A DNA stretch of 45,511 bases, from the NCBI GenBank assembly GCA_018052565.1, contig JAGPNC010000001.1, positions 1-45,511 of the forward strand, given 5' to 3'. The position numbers were made by a program, and so were the translations under genes. Below, in pieces: positions 32,017 through 40,116 of the stretch (positions within the stretch are counted from its first letter, which is position 1; each line of letters starts with the position of its first letter). Source of the DNA: Candidatus Shapirobacteria bacterium. GTDB taxonomy: Bacteria > Patescibacteriota > Microgenomatia > 0-14-0-10-38-17. The notes below the pieces were generated by a model, which saw only the letters and a list, made by a program, of their open reading frames with translations, had not been told where the DNA came from and made no database searches.

Positions 32017-32247
32017 GTGCTTAAAATTCGCCTCTCCCAGGTAGGTAAAAAAAATCAACGCTCTTACCGTATTGTCGTCAGCGAGAAAAGAAGCAAACGA
32101 GACGGCAAAAACGTCGAAATTATCGGCGCCTATAACCCTAATTTAGAACCGCCGCTTTTGAAAATAAAAGAGGATCGCCTCTTGTACTGGTTAAAAGAGG
32201 GGGCCCAAATGACGCCAACGGTAAGAAAATTAATTAACCAACAATAA
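32017..32247 (+). CDS. rpsP: 30S ribosomal protein S16
   Basis: The 76-aa protein has the conserved S16 start LKIRLSQVGKKNQRSYRIVV followed by SEKRSKRDGKNVEIIGAYNP, then WLKEGAQMTPTVRKLI. The start is GTG at 32017, fixed by the family alignment; no Shine-Dalgarno is visible. It lies 30 bp after rnc and 1 bp before the KH-domain gene. This is the common rpsP-khpA pair, though rimM and trmD do not follow here. Confidence 0.95.
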   Translation: MLKIRLSQVGKKNQRSYRIVVSEKRSKRDGKNVEIIGAYNPNLEPPLLKIKEDRLLYWLKEGAQMTPTVRKLINQQ

Positions 32248-32248
32248 A

Positions 32249-32479
32249 ATGGAAGAATTTTTGGATTATTTGATTAAACAAATTGTCACTAATCCTGAAG
32301 AGGTTAAGATTGAAAAAGAGGAAAAAGATGGCCAGCTATTTTTTTCTATTGAGGTGGCCGAAAAAGACCGGGGCCGCCTTATCGGACGGGGCGGCAACAT
32401 TATTAATTCTCTGCGCCACCTTTTAAACATCAAGGCGCAAAAAGAGGGCAAGCAAGTTTTTTTAAGGCTTAACTTTTAA
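32249..32479 (+). CDS. khpA: KH-domain RNA-binding protein KhpA
   Basis: The 76-aa protein is a single type II KH domain with the GxxG loop in GRLIGRGGNIINSLRHLL (about 46-63) and the usual LDYLIKQIVTNPEEVKIE start. KhpA proteins bind structured RNA and, in other bacteria, influence cell size and small-RNA pathways together with KhpB/EloR. Translation is probably coupled to rpsP (1-bp gap). Confidence 0.92.
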   Translation: MEEFLDYLIKQIVTNPEEVKIEKEEKDGQLFFSIEVAEKDRGRLIGRGGNIINSLRHLLNIKAQKEGKQVFLRLNF

Positions 32480-32641
32480 CCCGATTTTCACGAAAAACCT
32501 GATTCTGCCTCATTTTTGACTTCAATCTCGATTTTTTCAGCACACTAATTTGCGAAAATCGGTTTAGGTTTACAAGGCAAGAGTTTCTTCACCCGTTCTG
32601 AGAGAAAAACTTTCTTGGGGCAAATTCTCGGGTCAATTCTC
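32480..32641. other. Convergent gap with a spaced inverted repeat
   Basis: CCGATTTTC at 32482 and GAAAATCGG near 32554 are exact complements about 60 bp apart, between the convergent khpA and pilO genes. It could form a bidirectional termination structure; there is no clear T-run. Confidence 0.35.
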
Positions 32642-33388
32642 TTAGGGGCTTAGAGATTCCCCTTGAGAAGAGGGAACAAAAGGGTCACGGGCCGGATCAA
32701 AGGTCTCCAGCGCCCCTTCTTCCGCCGCTAACTCGCCCCTTCCCAAAACTTCTAATTTCGCAATTTCCTCATACGCTTTTTCTTCTGCTGTCGTGGGCAA
32801 AATTATTTTTTCACTCACTTTCTCGCTCTCAACCGGCGAGAAATAGAAGGTCAGAACCGCATCAAGGGCGCTCCCCTTCTCGGCGGAGAAATTAAAAGAA
32901 GCCTTTTCCAAACCTACCACCGGCAAAATTTGGTAAACGCGCTTTAAAAAAGCTTGTCCTTGGTCTAGTGCGCCCGTCGCTTTAATAGCCACTTTGACTT
33001 CTTCTACCTTACTACTTCCTTTTACCTCTTCTTTGCTAATTTTCCCCGGCGAAAAGCTAATCTCCTCCGCCATGAGGCCATTTTCTATGGCCAATAACTT
33101 GGCGGCCGAAAGGATAAAAACCGGATCTTTAGTGCGCGGCAAGGCTTTCAGCGTCAGCCCAATCTTATCCTCCAGGCCTTCGTCAACAAAAGATTTCAAC
33201 TGGGTTAATTTTTCCGCCAAATCTTTATTTTCCTGCTCCAAACGGGCATTTGTTTCTCTCAAATTGCTTACTTTGCCAAGCGACGATGTTAACAAAGAAA
33301 GGGTTAGCAAAATTATCGCCGCCGCGCCGACATAGGGTAAAAACGGTTGGTACCGCCTGAGCCCGCCTAAATCAAGTTTGAATTCCAT
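32642..33388 (-). CDS. pilO: Type IV pilus alignment protein PilO-like
   Basis: The 248-aa protein has one N-terminal transmembrane helix (17-38) and a coiled coil (40-70, SNLRETNARLEQENKDLAEK). A ferredoxin-like periplasmic-type domain follows (about 75-190) and a disordered acidic tail. The layout and its place directly after PilN identify it as PilO, which with PilN and PilM forms the inner-membrane alignment complex. Sequence similarity to model PilO is low; the assignment rests on topology and gene order. The tail (RDPFVPSSQGESLSP) resembles linker segments of PilP-like partners, and no separate PilP is seen. Confidence 0.8.
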   Translation of the reverse strand: MEFKLDLGGLRRYQPFLPYVGAAAIILLTLSLLTSSLGKVSNLRETNARLEQENKDLAEKLTQLKSFVDEGLEDKIGLTLKALPRTKDPVFILSAAKLLAIENGLMAEEISFSPGKISKEEVKGSSKVEEVKVAIKATGALDQGQAFLKRVYQILPVVGLEKASFNFSAEKGSALDAVLTFYFSPVESEKVSEKIILPTTAEEKAYEEIAKLEVLGRGELAAEEGALETFDPARDPFVPSSQGESLSP

Positions 33389-33396
33389 AAGATAAT

Positions 33397-33933
33397 TTAA
33401 AATTCAATAGTCAAACTAAAATTAAAGGTCGGGTTCTTTTCGTCTTTAGCGAGAGAATTAAGGGTTGCCTTTTTAAACCACTCGCCCTTCTTGTTTGTAT
33501 AATGATCAAGAAAACTGGAAATAGGCAAAATCTCCCCCTCACCGCTTAATTGGATTTTCCCCGCTCCGACTTCAAGGCTTTTTAAGTTTATTTCTGCCGG
33601 CAGGCTTGCCACGACTTTTTCAACCGGCGCGGCCAAGTCTGGCCGCTTTTTTAAAAGAGGATCAATCTTTCCCACCCGATCTTTAAAAATCAAAATTTGG
33701 CCTAAGTTTTCCTTTTGGGTTTCAAGCTCACTCACCAAATCTGCCTTTTCTTTCTTTAAGTCCCCATTTTTCCGACCTAAAATCAGCGAATAGCCCAAAA
33801 TACCCCCTAATATTAACACCCAAAGCAGAAGTACCCCCGCACTTGTTCTTAACGCTTTTTGGAACTTTTCCTTTTCTTGTAAATCAGCCGTTTCGCCTTC
33901 TTTGAGAAAGCTGATCTCTTCCTGTTTTGCCAT
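33397..33933 (-). CDS. pilN: Type IV pilus assembly protein PilN-like
   Basis: The 178-aa protein starts with a cytoplasmic segment of about 28 residues containing ISFLKEGETADLQ, similar in position to the INLLP-type PilM-binding motif of PilN. It is followed by a transmembrane helix (30-50), a coiled coil (55-80) and a small exported ferredoxin-like domain (LPAEINLKSLEVGAGKIQLS). It lies between pilM (22-bp gap) and pilO (8-bp gap) in one transcript. Confidence 0.82.
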   Translation of the reverse strand: MAKQEEISFLKEGETADLQEKEKFQKALRTSAGVLLLWVLILGGILGYSLILGRKNGDLKKEKADLVSELETQKENLGQILIFKDRVGKIDPLLKKRPDLAAPVEKVVASLPAEINLKSLEVGAGKIQLSGEGEILPISSFLDHYTNKKGEWFKKATLNSLAKDEKNPTFNFSLTIEF

Positions 33934-33955
33934 TTTGAGGAAAGAAAACTTAACA

Positions 33956-34969
33956 CTATTCTACTTCTCTTTTAGCCAAACCAATGGCGACCGCGTAAAC
34001 GGGACCGTCATCCAAAAACTTCTCAAAAACTTGCTGGTTAATCTCTAAGGGGAGGAAAGGATTAGCAATTTCTGTTTCCGCCCCTAAGGCCGCGGCAATG
34101 TCTTGAGGAACGCTAGGAAGCCCCGCTGAACCACCCGAAAGAATAATTCTCTTCACCGTTTCCTTTTTTTCCTGCTCAAAATATTCAATTGCCTTTTTCA
34201 TTTCGTTAGTCACACTTTTAACAAGAGGAACTAAAATTTTCCTGATTTTCCCCTCCAGCACTTCCTCGTTTAAACCATAGGCCTTTTTGTATTCCTCCGC
34301 TTGGGTAACTTCCATCCCCAATTCACGAGCCAAAGTTTTAGTAAGAGTTTCCCCCGCCACCGGGAAAGAGCGGGTTAAATAAATTTTTCCTCCCCGGCTG
34401 ATGGCAAAATTACAACTTTTAAAACCAAAATCAACCACCATTGCGTTGGGGCTATCGGGAGGAACCAAAGCTCGGTTTAGGGCTAGAAGCTCCGTCTCTA
34501 AAGCTAAAGGCTGGAGCTGAGCCATCTTCAGCAAGTCAAGATATTTTTCTACCAATCTTTTCTGCGCCGCCACCAAAAAAACCTCGCAAACCTTAGCCTT
34601 TTCATCTTTCTCAATTAACTGGTGACGCAAAACCGCTTCTTCCAAGGGAAAGGGGACAAAAGCATCCGCTTCGTATTGCAAAGAAGAGGCCAGCTCTTCC
34701 TCGCTCATTAAAGGCATTTTAACCACCCGCGTCACTAACTTGCTCTCCGGCAGGGCCGCCACCACGTTTGTGGTTTTAATCCCCAGATCCATCATCAGTT
34801 TCTTAATAGCCTCAGCTACTCTTTGCTGATCTTGCGGATTTTCCGAAAGCAAGCCCGGCTGAGGGGTTTCCGTTTTCCCCAAAGCTAAAAGTTGAAAGCG
34901 ATCGCCTTTTTTGGCCACTTGAGCGATCTTAATCGTCGCTGAACCGATATCTAAACCAAAGAAATCCAT
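33956..34969 (-). CDS. pilM: Type IV pilus assembly ATPase-like protein PilM
   Basis: The 337-aa actin-like (FtsA-type) protein begins FFGLDIGSATIKIAQVAKKG, the phosphate-1 loop. It also has VVAALPESKLVTRVVKMPLM, MVVDFGFKSCNFAISRGGKI (phosphate-2) and RIILSGGSAGLPSVPQDIA (adenosine motif). PilM is cytoplasmic and binds the N-terminus of PilN. It is the first gene after a terminator, so pilMNO probably has its own promoter. AGAGGAG lies about 14 nt before the ATG, rather far for a standard ribosome-binding site. Confidence 0.94.
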   Translation of the reverse strand: MDFFGLDIGSATIKIAQVAKKGDRFQLLALGKTETPQPGLLSENPQDQQRVAEAIKKLMMDLGIKTTNVVAALPESKLVTRVVKMPLMSEEELASSLQYEADAFVPFPLEEAVLRHQLIEKDEKAKVCEVFLVAAQKRLVEKYLDLLKMAQLQPLALETELLALNRALVPPDSPNAMVVDFGFKSCNFAISRGGKIYLTRSFPVAGETLTKTLARELGMEVTQAEEYKKAYGLNEEVLEGKIRKILVPLVKSVTNEMKKAIEYFEQEKKETVKRIILSGGSAGLPSVPQDIAAALGAETEIANPFLPLEINQQVFEKFLDDGPVYAVAIGLAKREVE

Positions 34970-35001
34970 ATAAAAAATTTTAATACTCCTCTTTTAAGAT
35001 T

Positions 35002-35026
35002 AAAAAAAAACTTGACAAAAGTCAAG
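35002..35026 (-). terminator. Intrinsic terminator separating the pilin cluster from pilMNO
   Basis: On the reverse strand CTTGAC-TTTT-GTCAAG forms a 6-bp stem followed at once by nine T residues. It lies 22 bp after the stop of the last pilin gene (35049). The stem is short, so read-through into pilM is possible. Confidence 0.75.
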
Positions 35027-35048
35027 GACCGGATAGATATCTTCAAAA

Positions 35049-35579
35049 CTATTTTTTATTTCTCAAAAAAATTGTCTTTGTAAAAGTTTCTTGGGCAATC
35101 TCCTCAGGCCGGGTCGAAGTACCAATTTGTTTAAGGGTAAAACTAATTGTCACCTTGCCAGGAGATTCATCTTCTAGTTTAATATTTTCGCAAGTAAAGA
35201 CATTGCAATTATTTAAAGTAATATTAGTGCTGGTTAAGCGGGCGCTATCAGAAGCAAGTGAAATTTGCGTCATGCCATTAATTATTTGTGATAGACAACT
35301 AAAAACTACTTCCTGACTATCATTGTTAGTGATCTTCAGAACGGAGGGCTGACATTCTTTTATTTCCCGACTGCCGCTAATAGCTTTATCCATTATGTCT
35401 AAAGCGTAATTACCGCTTTGACGAATTTCTTTCATCAAGTTTGCCTTAGCATTACTTTTCAAAATTGAAAAAAGGGAAGTGGTCACCAAAACAGCTAAAA
35501 TCATAAAAACTGCCACCACCACCAAAATCTCAATAAGGGTAAAACCACGGCGAGAGGGGGAGCTAGTATTAAGTATCAT
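35049..35579 (-). CDS. Prepilin, PilW/PulJ-like minor pilin
   Basis: The 176-aa protein has a type III signal: MILNTSSPSRRG, then FTLIEILVVVAVFMILAVLV, with cleavage after Gly and the Glu at position +5. The C-terminal head (about 130 aa) is beta-rich and contains cysteines (CQPSVLK, VFSCLSQ, NNCNVFTCENI). Size and position beside a PilV-like gene fit the minor pilins that prime pilus assembly. The leader codons ATGATACTTAATACT are a copy of the intergenic repeat. Confidence 0.87.
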   Translation of the reverse strand: MILNTSSPSRRGFTLIEILVVVAVFMILAVLVTTSLFSILKSNAKANLMKEIRQSGNYALDIMDKAISGSREIKECQPSVLKITNNDSQEVVFSCLSQIINGMTQISLASDSARLTSTNITLNNCNVFTCENIKLEDESPGKVTISFTLKQIGTSTRPEEIAQETFTKTIFLRNKK

Positions 35580-35868
35580 ATATCAAAAAATTCAAAATAC
35601 AAAAGGTAAAATTCAAAAATAAAATAATAAATCAAAGATCAAAGATCAAAGTGCCTGCCTCGCCGGCAGGCGGGTAGAGCCAAGATCAAAAACCAAAGTT
35701 TTAATCCGCCAACTGGCGGATTTGAATTTTGATCTAGGTTCTAATCTTTGCCCTTTGCATTTTGCGTTTGCTTATTACCTGTTACGAGTTACTAACTTTT
35801 GACTTTTTCGCCAGAGGCAGGCCCGCCTTGGGCGGGAGCTTTTGACTTTTGACTTTTAATTATTTCTC
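35580..35868. repeat. Intergenic hairpin element, pilin family B
   Basis: AAATTCAAAAATAAAATAAT, ATCAAAGATCAAAG and TAGAGCCAAGATCAAAAACC recur at 38450-38575, with TTTGAATTTTGATCTAGG on the right arm. The GC cores are CCTGCCTCGCCGGCAGGCGGG and CCGCCAACTGGCGG. A second block near 35812 holds CGCCAGAGGCAGGCCCGCC. No gene is seen. Confidence 0.7.
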
Positions 35869-35870
35869 TC

Positions 35871-36311
35871 TTACCACCTTGTTAAATAAGTTTTCACTTC
35901 TTCCCGATGCTCTCCCTGACTGTCAGTCCAAAAGGTTGTCACCGTTATTATAATCTTATCTAAGCCTTCTTTGGCAACATTAGCCTCTCGTTTAAAGACG
36001 CCATCAACTAACTCATTAGAGTTGCAGTTTCTGTGGCGACTAAGATCAAGAGTATTCAGGCAATAATTACCCTCTGCAAGTCTGCTATAAAATGCCGACC
36101 AGCCCTTGGCTCGCTCTGACCGCAACCACTCGGTGGCCTGGCGGTTCAGGGCTACTGCCCGCGCTCGGTTACGGGAATACTGAATATTACGCACCGCCAC
36201 CGTGGCTCCGGCCACTAAGGCCACCAAAATAAGCGTGGCGATGGCAACAGTCACCACCACCTCTACCAACGACTGGCCGGAAGAAGAATGGGAATAAGTA
36301 TTAAGTATCAT
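35871..36311 (-). CDS. Prepilin, PilV-like minor pilin with unusual processing site
   Basis: The 146-aa protein has a leader MILNTYSHSSSG followed by QSLVEVVVTVAIATLILVAL. Phe+1 of the canonical GFTLIE is Gln, but Glu+5 is kept, as is common in PilV/GspI-type minor pilins. The C-terminal part has a beta-sheet pattern (KIIITVTTFWTDSQGEHREE). The gene sits between PilW-like and FimT-like genes. Confidence 0.82.
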   Translation of the reverse strand: MILNTYSHSSSGQSLVEVVVTVAIATLILVALVAGATVAVRNIQYSRNRARAVALNRQATEWLRSERAKGWSAFYSRLAEGNYCLNTLDLSRHRNCNSNELVDGVFKREANVAKEGLDKIIITVTTFWTDSQGEHREEVKTYLTRW

Positions 36312-36459
36312 GGATTAAAAAAATTCAAAAGTTAAAAGGCAAAATTTAAGTTTTAATCTCAAAACTTAAATGTCAAATGGCAAAACTACATGGCAAATGT
36401 TAAATCTTTTTAGAGTTTTGAGAATAGTTTTCTTTTAGATTTGAGTTTTAACATGTAAT
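36309..36459. repeat. 151-bp pilin-upstream repeat, family A copy 1
   Basis: It starts at the reverse-strand ATG of the PilV-like gene (CATGGATTAAAAAAATTCAA) and ends TTTTAACATGTAAT. It is nearly identical to 37013-37163 (one substitution noticed). It contains an internal inverted repeat (CTCAAAACTTAAATG facing GAGTTTTGAGA; TGGCAAATGTTAAATC). Confidence 0.9.
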
Positions 36460-36541
36460 TTTGAGTTTTGAGTTTATCTATAATTCGACTTTTAACTTTT
36501 TCCGCCAGAGGCACACCCGCCTTGGGCGGGGACTTTTATCC

Positions 36542-37015
36542 TCACTCTATCTCTATCTCTCCATTTTTCCTAATCGTTATTGTTTTTTTTCGGCTGCCTA
36601 AGCTTAAAGTAATTGTTGTTTCTGCTGATAAGTTTGTTGCTCCAGTCAGGGGAGCAAAAACAAAACTGCCATTATAATTATTATCAGAAACTCCAGCTGG
36701 ATAATAAAAAGTTTGTAAAACATAATTGCCGCTGCCACATTTTTCTATAATTCGATAGCCATTATCAACGTTATTAAAATTTACTTCGTAACCAGCTGTT
36801 TCACCACTACAGTTCGCTTTTCTTACCGCCATTGCCCAACTACGCACTTGGCGCAAGTTGTTTTTCAAATCCTGCGCCGCCGCATCCAGCGTCTGCTGTT
36901 CGTTAAAAGTTTGCCACGAGGCCAACCCAAAACCGGCTAAAAGAAGAATAATGCTGGTTGTTACCAAAAGCTCAATCAGGGTAAAGCCAAGTTTGTATTT
37001 AGTATTTCGTATCAT
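36542..37015 (-). CDS. Prepilin, GspH/FimT-like minor pilin
   Basis: The 157-aa protein has the leader MIRNTKYKLG and then FTLIELLVTTSIILLLAGFG. The helical part is followed by FNEQQTLDAAAQDLKNNLRQ and VRSWAMAVRKANC, the GspH/FimT pattern. The head is beta-rich with cysteines near the middle. The leader again matches the ATAC-type repeat (ATGATACGAAATACTAAATAC). Confidence 0.87.
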   Translation of the reverse strand: MIRNTKYKLGFTLIELLVTTSIILLLAGFGLASWQTFNEQQTLDAAAQDLKNNLRQVRSWAMAVRKANCSGETAGYEVNFNNVDNGYRIIEKCGSGNYVLQTFYYPAGVSDNNYNGSFVFAPLTGATNLSAETTITLSLGSRKKTITIRKNGEIEIE

Positions 37016-37163
37016 GGATTAAAAAAATTCAAAAGTTAAAAGGCAAAATTTAAGTTTTAATCTCAAAACTTAAATGTCAAATGGCAAAACTACATGGCAA
37101 ATGTTAAATCTTTTTAGAGTTTTGAGACTAGTTTTCTTTTAGATTTGAGTTTTAACATGTAAT
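37013..37163. repeat. 151-bp pilin-upstream repeat, family A copy 2
   Basis: This is the second copy of 36309-36459, at the equivalent place before the FimT-like gene. Near-identity over 151 bp between two AT-rich non-coding stretches points to recent duplication or gene conversion. Confidence 0.9.
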
Positions 37164-37190
37164 CTCATCCGCCAGCTGGCGGATGAGATT
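37161..37190. repeat. Perfect 30-bp palindrome in the pilin intergenic region
   Basis: AATCTCATCCGCCAG is followed immediately by its exact reverse complement. The core CCGCCAGCTGGCGG also occurs at 20292 and 38579. The remaining gap up to 37366 contains a second GC motif (CCTGCCTTGGGCGGG) and no gene. Confidence 0.85.
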
Positions 37191-37366
37191 TGAGATTTTT
37201 ATACTTTTTCCGCCCATGGCAGGCCTGCCTTGGGCGGGAACTTTTACATTTTGTCCATACTTGAACCTAATACACAATATTCACTACTTATCCATCGTAG
37301 CGAAATCAGGGAAAAATTGCAAGCAATCCTTTTACCCTAGGAGGGGATAGAAACGAAGAGGGAACC

Positions 37367-37804
37367 TTAGGGTGGGCAAAGCTTATAATTGCAGGGATCG
37401 GCACCACAGCTACAACTTCCAGTGCAATTAGTAGATACCGAACCGCCCTCAAGATAAGCGCAAAGAACATAGCTTGTACCTGAAGAAGAATAGCTGTAAT
37501 TCCACGTCGAAGACTTTGGGTCTTGGGGCACTTGCTGCATATAGGTAACGGTGGAGCCAGTGCAAGAACCAGTCAGGGAACCCCCAAAACTGATGCTAGC
37601 CGGATAACTGCCACAATCCCCCCGGTAAATTTGCAGGGCGGCGCGGATTTGCTCCAGATCCGCTTTCCGTTTGGCATCACGAGCCTGCCGGTTGGCCGCC
37701 TGATAGGAAACCACACCAATCGAGGTTAAAAGGGCGATAATCGTTGCCGCCACCAGAACTTCAATCAGGGTAAAGCCACCTTTGCATTTAGTATTTGGTA
37801 TCAT
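37367..37804 (-). CDS. Type IV pilin / pseudopilin, cysteine-rich tail
   Basis: The 145-aa protein has the leader MIPNTKCKGG then FTLIEVLVAATIIALLTSIG. The GspG-like helix extension is ANRQARDAKRKADLEQIRAA, followed by LQIYRGDCGSYPAS. The C-terminus is cysteine-rich (CTGSCSCGADPCNYKLCPP), so disulfides or metal binding are possible. It is one of five GspG/PilA-like genes in a row, likely duplicates. Confidence 0.87.
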   Translation of the reverse strand: MIPNTKCKGGFTLIEVLVAATIIALLTSIGVVSYQAANRQARDAKRKADLEQIRAALQIYRGDCGSYPASISFGGSLTGSCTGSTVTYMQQVPQDPKSSTWNYSYSSSGTSYVLCAYLEGGSVSTNCTGSCSCGADPCNYKLCPP

Positions 37805-38009
37805 GAATTAAAAAAATTCAAAATGCAAATCTCAAAATGTAAAATGAAAGATTAAAATGCAAAATTATTGAAACTAAAAAGAAAATTCTTTTTTTCTTTT
37901 CATTTTACATTTTCATTTTATCCATCAGCCCCGTACCGTATGGTGCAGGGCCAGTTGGCGGATTAAGTTTTAAGATTTGAGTTTTACTTATACTCAATAC
38001 TAATCTTTC
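37805..38009. repeat. Pilin intergenic hairpin, family C copy 1
   Basis: AAAATGAAAGATTAAAATGC then AAACTAAAAAGAAAATTC, facing TTTTCATTTTACATTTTCAT, with a core TCCATCAGCCCCGTACCG to GGCCAGTTGGCGGA. The same block recurs at about 39175-39280 and 39920-40045. No gene is seen. Confidence 0.75.
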
Positions 38010-38444
38010 CTACTGCAAATTCTTAACACAGAAATACGATCCTCCCGAAGCAAAATGGCACGCATTATTGTCAGCATTCCCGGTACTCCCTTCTAAAGCG
38101 GCGCAATAACAATAAGAAGAAGCATTGCAGCCAGAAGAATTATAAACATAAGGGCTAGCATTTTTAGGATCGGTAGGAATAATAAAAGTATTGTCTGTTT
38201 GTATTGTTATCGATCCGCCTGAAGCCGGGCAAGAAGAAGGATAAGAGCCACTATGCGCGGCGTAATATTGCTCAAAGGCGTCTTGGATTGCCTTCATGTC
38301 GCCTTGCCTCTTAGAATCTCGCGCCCGCTTTTGGGCAGTGGAGTAGGAAACGGTGCCCATGGCTGTCAAAATGCCAATAATAGCGATCACAATCAAAAGC
38401 TCCAAAAGCGTAAAGCCAGGTTTGTATTTAGTATCTTGTATCAT
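38010..38444 (-). CDS. Type IV pilin / pseudopilin
   Basis: The 144-aa protein has the leader MIQDTKYKPG then FTLLELLIVIAIIGILTAMG and the GspG-like QKRARDSKRQGDMKAIQDAF with EQYYAAHSGSYPSS. The head has a cysteine set (CPASGG, GCNASSYCYC, NACHF). It is a close relative of its neighbours, so tandem duplication is likely. Confidence 0.88.
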   Translation of the reverse strand: MIQDTKYKPGFTLLELLIVIAIIGILTAMGTVSYSTAQKRARDSKRQGDMKAIQDAFEQYYAAHSGSYPSSCPASGGSITIQTDNTFIIPTDPKNASPYVYNSSGCNASSYCYCAALEGSTGNADNNACHFASGGSYFCVKNLQ

Positions 38445-38686
38445 GTATTAAAAAAATTCAAAATTCAAAAGGCAAAATTCAAAAATAAAATAATAAATCA
38501 AATATCAAAGATCAAAGCGTAGAGCCAAGATCAAAAACCAAAGCTTTAAAATGTTTTTGAATTTTGATCTAGGTTCTATCCGCCAGCTGGCGGATAGAGT
38601 TTTGAGTTTTACTTATACATAATACTTAATACCTAATACTTGATACTTAATACATGATACACCATACAAAATACAATATGCAAGTT
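38445..38686. repeat. Pilin intergenic hairpin, family B copy 2
   Basis: TAGAGCCAAGATCAAAAACC and GAATTTTGATCTAGGTTCTA form the arms, with a perfect 24-bp palindrome (TCTATCCGCCAG plus complement, 38575-38598). Serial ATACTTAATACCTAATACTT words follow at 38615-38665. No gene is seen. Confidence 0.75.
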
Positions 38687-39166
38687 CTATGGCTCCGTGC
38701 GCATAATTCCCACATCATTAGGGCAATCTACGCCTAATTGCCCCTCAGTAACAGCATCAGGATCAGATTTATTTTCTAAACAAGCAACCAGCTTATATGT
38801 CAGACTATCGCCCGCCGCACGAGGAATAACTAAAACATATCGCCAGCCTAGGCTTCCCGTTTGGGGATCGCAGGGAAACTTGGGCATATAAATTGTCCCA
38901 TCAGCCGATTGCCAAGAAGCATTGCAAGCCACCGGCTGAAAGGGATCGCCACCAAGGGGATAAGCTGGCGAAGATTGGTCCATTTTGTAAAGTTCTAACG
39001 CTTTTTGGATCTGTTCTAAATCAGACTTTCTTTGCGCATCCCGCGCCCGTTCCCGCGCGCTCATGTAATTAGGCAGAATCAAGCCCGCCAAAAGACCAAT
39101 AATCACCATCACCACCAAAAGCTCAATTAAGGTAAATCCGGCTTTGTATTTAGTATCTTGTATCAT
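38687..39166 (-). CDS. Type IV pilin / pseudopilin
   Basis: The 159-aa protein has the leader MIQDTKYKAG then FTLIELLVVMVIIGLLAGLI, followed by SARERARDAQRKSDLEQIQK and ALELYKMDQSSPAYPLGGD. Its leader codons equal those of the gene at 38444. The head has two cysteine pairs and a PCDPQTGSLGWRYVL loop resembling the GspG calcium/loop region. No ribosome-binding site is visible. Confidence 0.88.
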   Translation of the reverse strand: MIQDTKYKAGFTLIELLVVMVIIGLLAGLILPNYMSARERARDAQRKSDLEQIQKALELYKMDQSSPAYPLGGDPFQPVACNASWQSADGTIYMPKFPCDPQTGSLGWRYVLVIPRAAGDSLTYKLVACLENKSDPDAVTEGQLGVDCPNDVGIMRTEP

Positions 39167-39410
39167 GGATTAAAAAATTCAAAATGAAAGATTAAAATGC
39201 AAAATTATTAAAACTAAAAAGAAAATTCTTTCTTTCTTTTCATTTTACATTTTCATTTTGCCCGTCAGTTGGCGGACAAAAGTTAAAAGTTTTCTTGTTT
39301 TACTTTTGAATTTTAGCTTGTAATTTTAACTTTTAACTTTTAACTTTTGACTTAATTTATTTATACTTAAATAATACTTAATACTTGATACCTAATACTT
39401 AATACAATTT
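39167..39410. repeat. Pilin intergenic hairpin, family C copy 2
   Basis: AAAATGAAAGATTAAAATGC and AAACTAAAAAGAAAATTC recur here, facing TTTTCATTTTACATTTTCAT, with the core GTCAGTTGGCGGAC. Tandem ATACTTGATACCTAATACTT words lie at 39365-39405, next to the end of the downstream gene. No gene is seen. Confidence 0.75.
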
Positions 39411-39890
39411 CTACTGGCACGTTGCGTTCGGGCTGGCAAGGCAATAGTTGCATTCTTCTCCTCCCCCACAATCGGTCCCTCCGTAAGGCCCGCCCTTATC
39501 CGAATCTTCCGAATGTTCTAAAAGGGCATAAAGTTTAAAATAGGAACCCTTTGTGTCTGTTTCGTAATAATATTGAAAATTATTCGCCGGATCAGCGGGT
39601 AATTGCTTCATATAAATAGTTTTCCCGTCGGTAAATTCATTTCCCCAGCTAATTCCCATAATTTTCCCTCCCGTCGCCGCAGGATAACGACCATAATCAT
39701 TGTAATACATTTCCAGCGCCCGCGCTATTGACTCCAAACTCTCTTTTCTTTGCGAATCTCGCCCCCGCTTTTGAGCAGTAAAAAACTGCCCCAGACCAAC
39801 ACTAGACAAGATCCCTAAAATCGCCACAACCACCAAAAGCTCGATGAGGGTAAAGCCACGACGAGGAGAGGAATTGGTATTAAGTATCAT
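39411..39890 (-). CDS. Type IV pilin / pseudopilin
   Basis: The 159-aa protein has the leader MILNTNSSPRRG then FTLIELLVVVAILGILSSVG and QKRGRDSQRKESLESIARAL with EMYYNDYGRYPAATGG. It ends in a cysteine-rich GTDCGGGEECNYCLASPN. The first codons (ATGATACTTAATACC) copy the intergenic repeat. It is a probable paralogue of the genes at 37367 to 39166. Confidence 0.88.
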   Translation of the reverse strand: MILNTNSSPRRGFTLIELLVVVAILGILSSVGLGQFFTAQKRGRDSQRKESLESIARALEMYYNDYGRYPAATGGKIMGISWGNEFTDGKTIYMKQLPADPANNFQYYYETDTKGSYFKLYALLEHSEDSDKGGPYGGTDCGGGEECNYCLASPNATCQ

Positions 39891-40116
39891 GTATTAAAAA
39901 AAATTTAAAATGCAAATCTTAAAATTCAAAATGAAAAATTAAAATGCAAAATTATTAAAACTAAAAAGAAAATTCTTTTTTCTTTTCATTTTACATTTTC
40001 ATTTTGTCTGCCAACCCCGCACCAAAATAGTAGGGAGCCAGCTGGCGGACAAGTTAAAAGTCAAAAGTTTTTTTGTTTTACTTTTGAATTTTATTTATAT
40101 ATAATACTTAATGCCA
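39891..40116. repeat. Pilin intergenic hairpin, family C copy 3
   Basis: The family C arms recur (AAACTAAAAAGAAAATTC and TTTTCATTTTACATTTTCAT), with a core CCAACCCCGCACC to AGCCAGCTGGCGGAC. The right end carries ATATATAATACTTAATG. No gene is seen. Confidence 0.75.
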
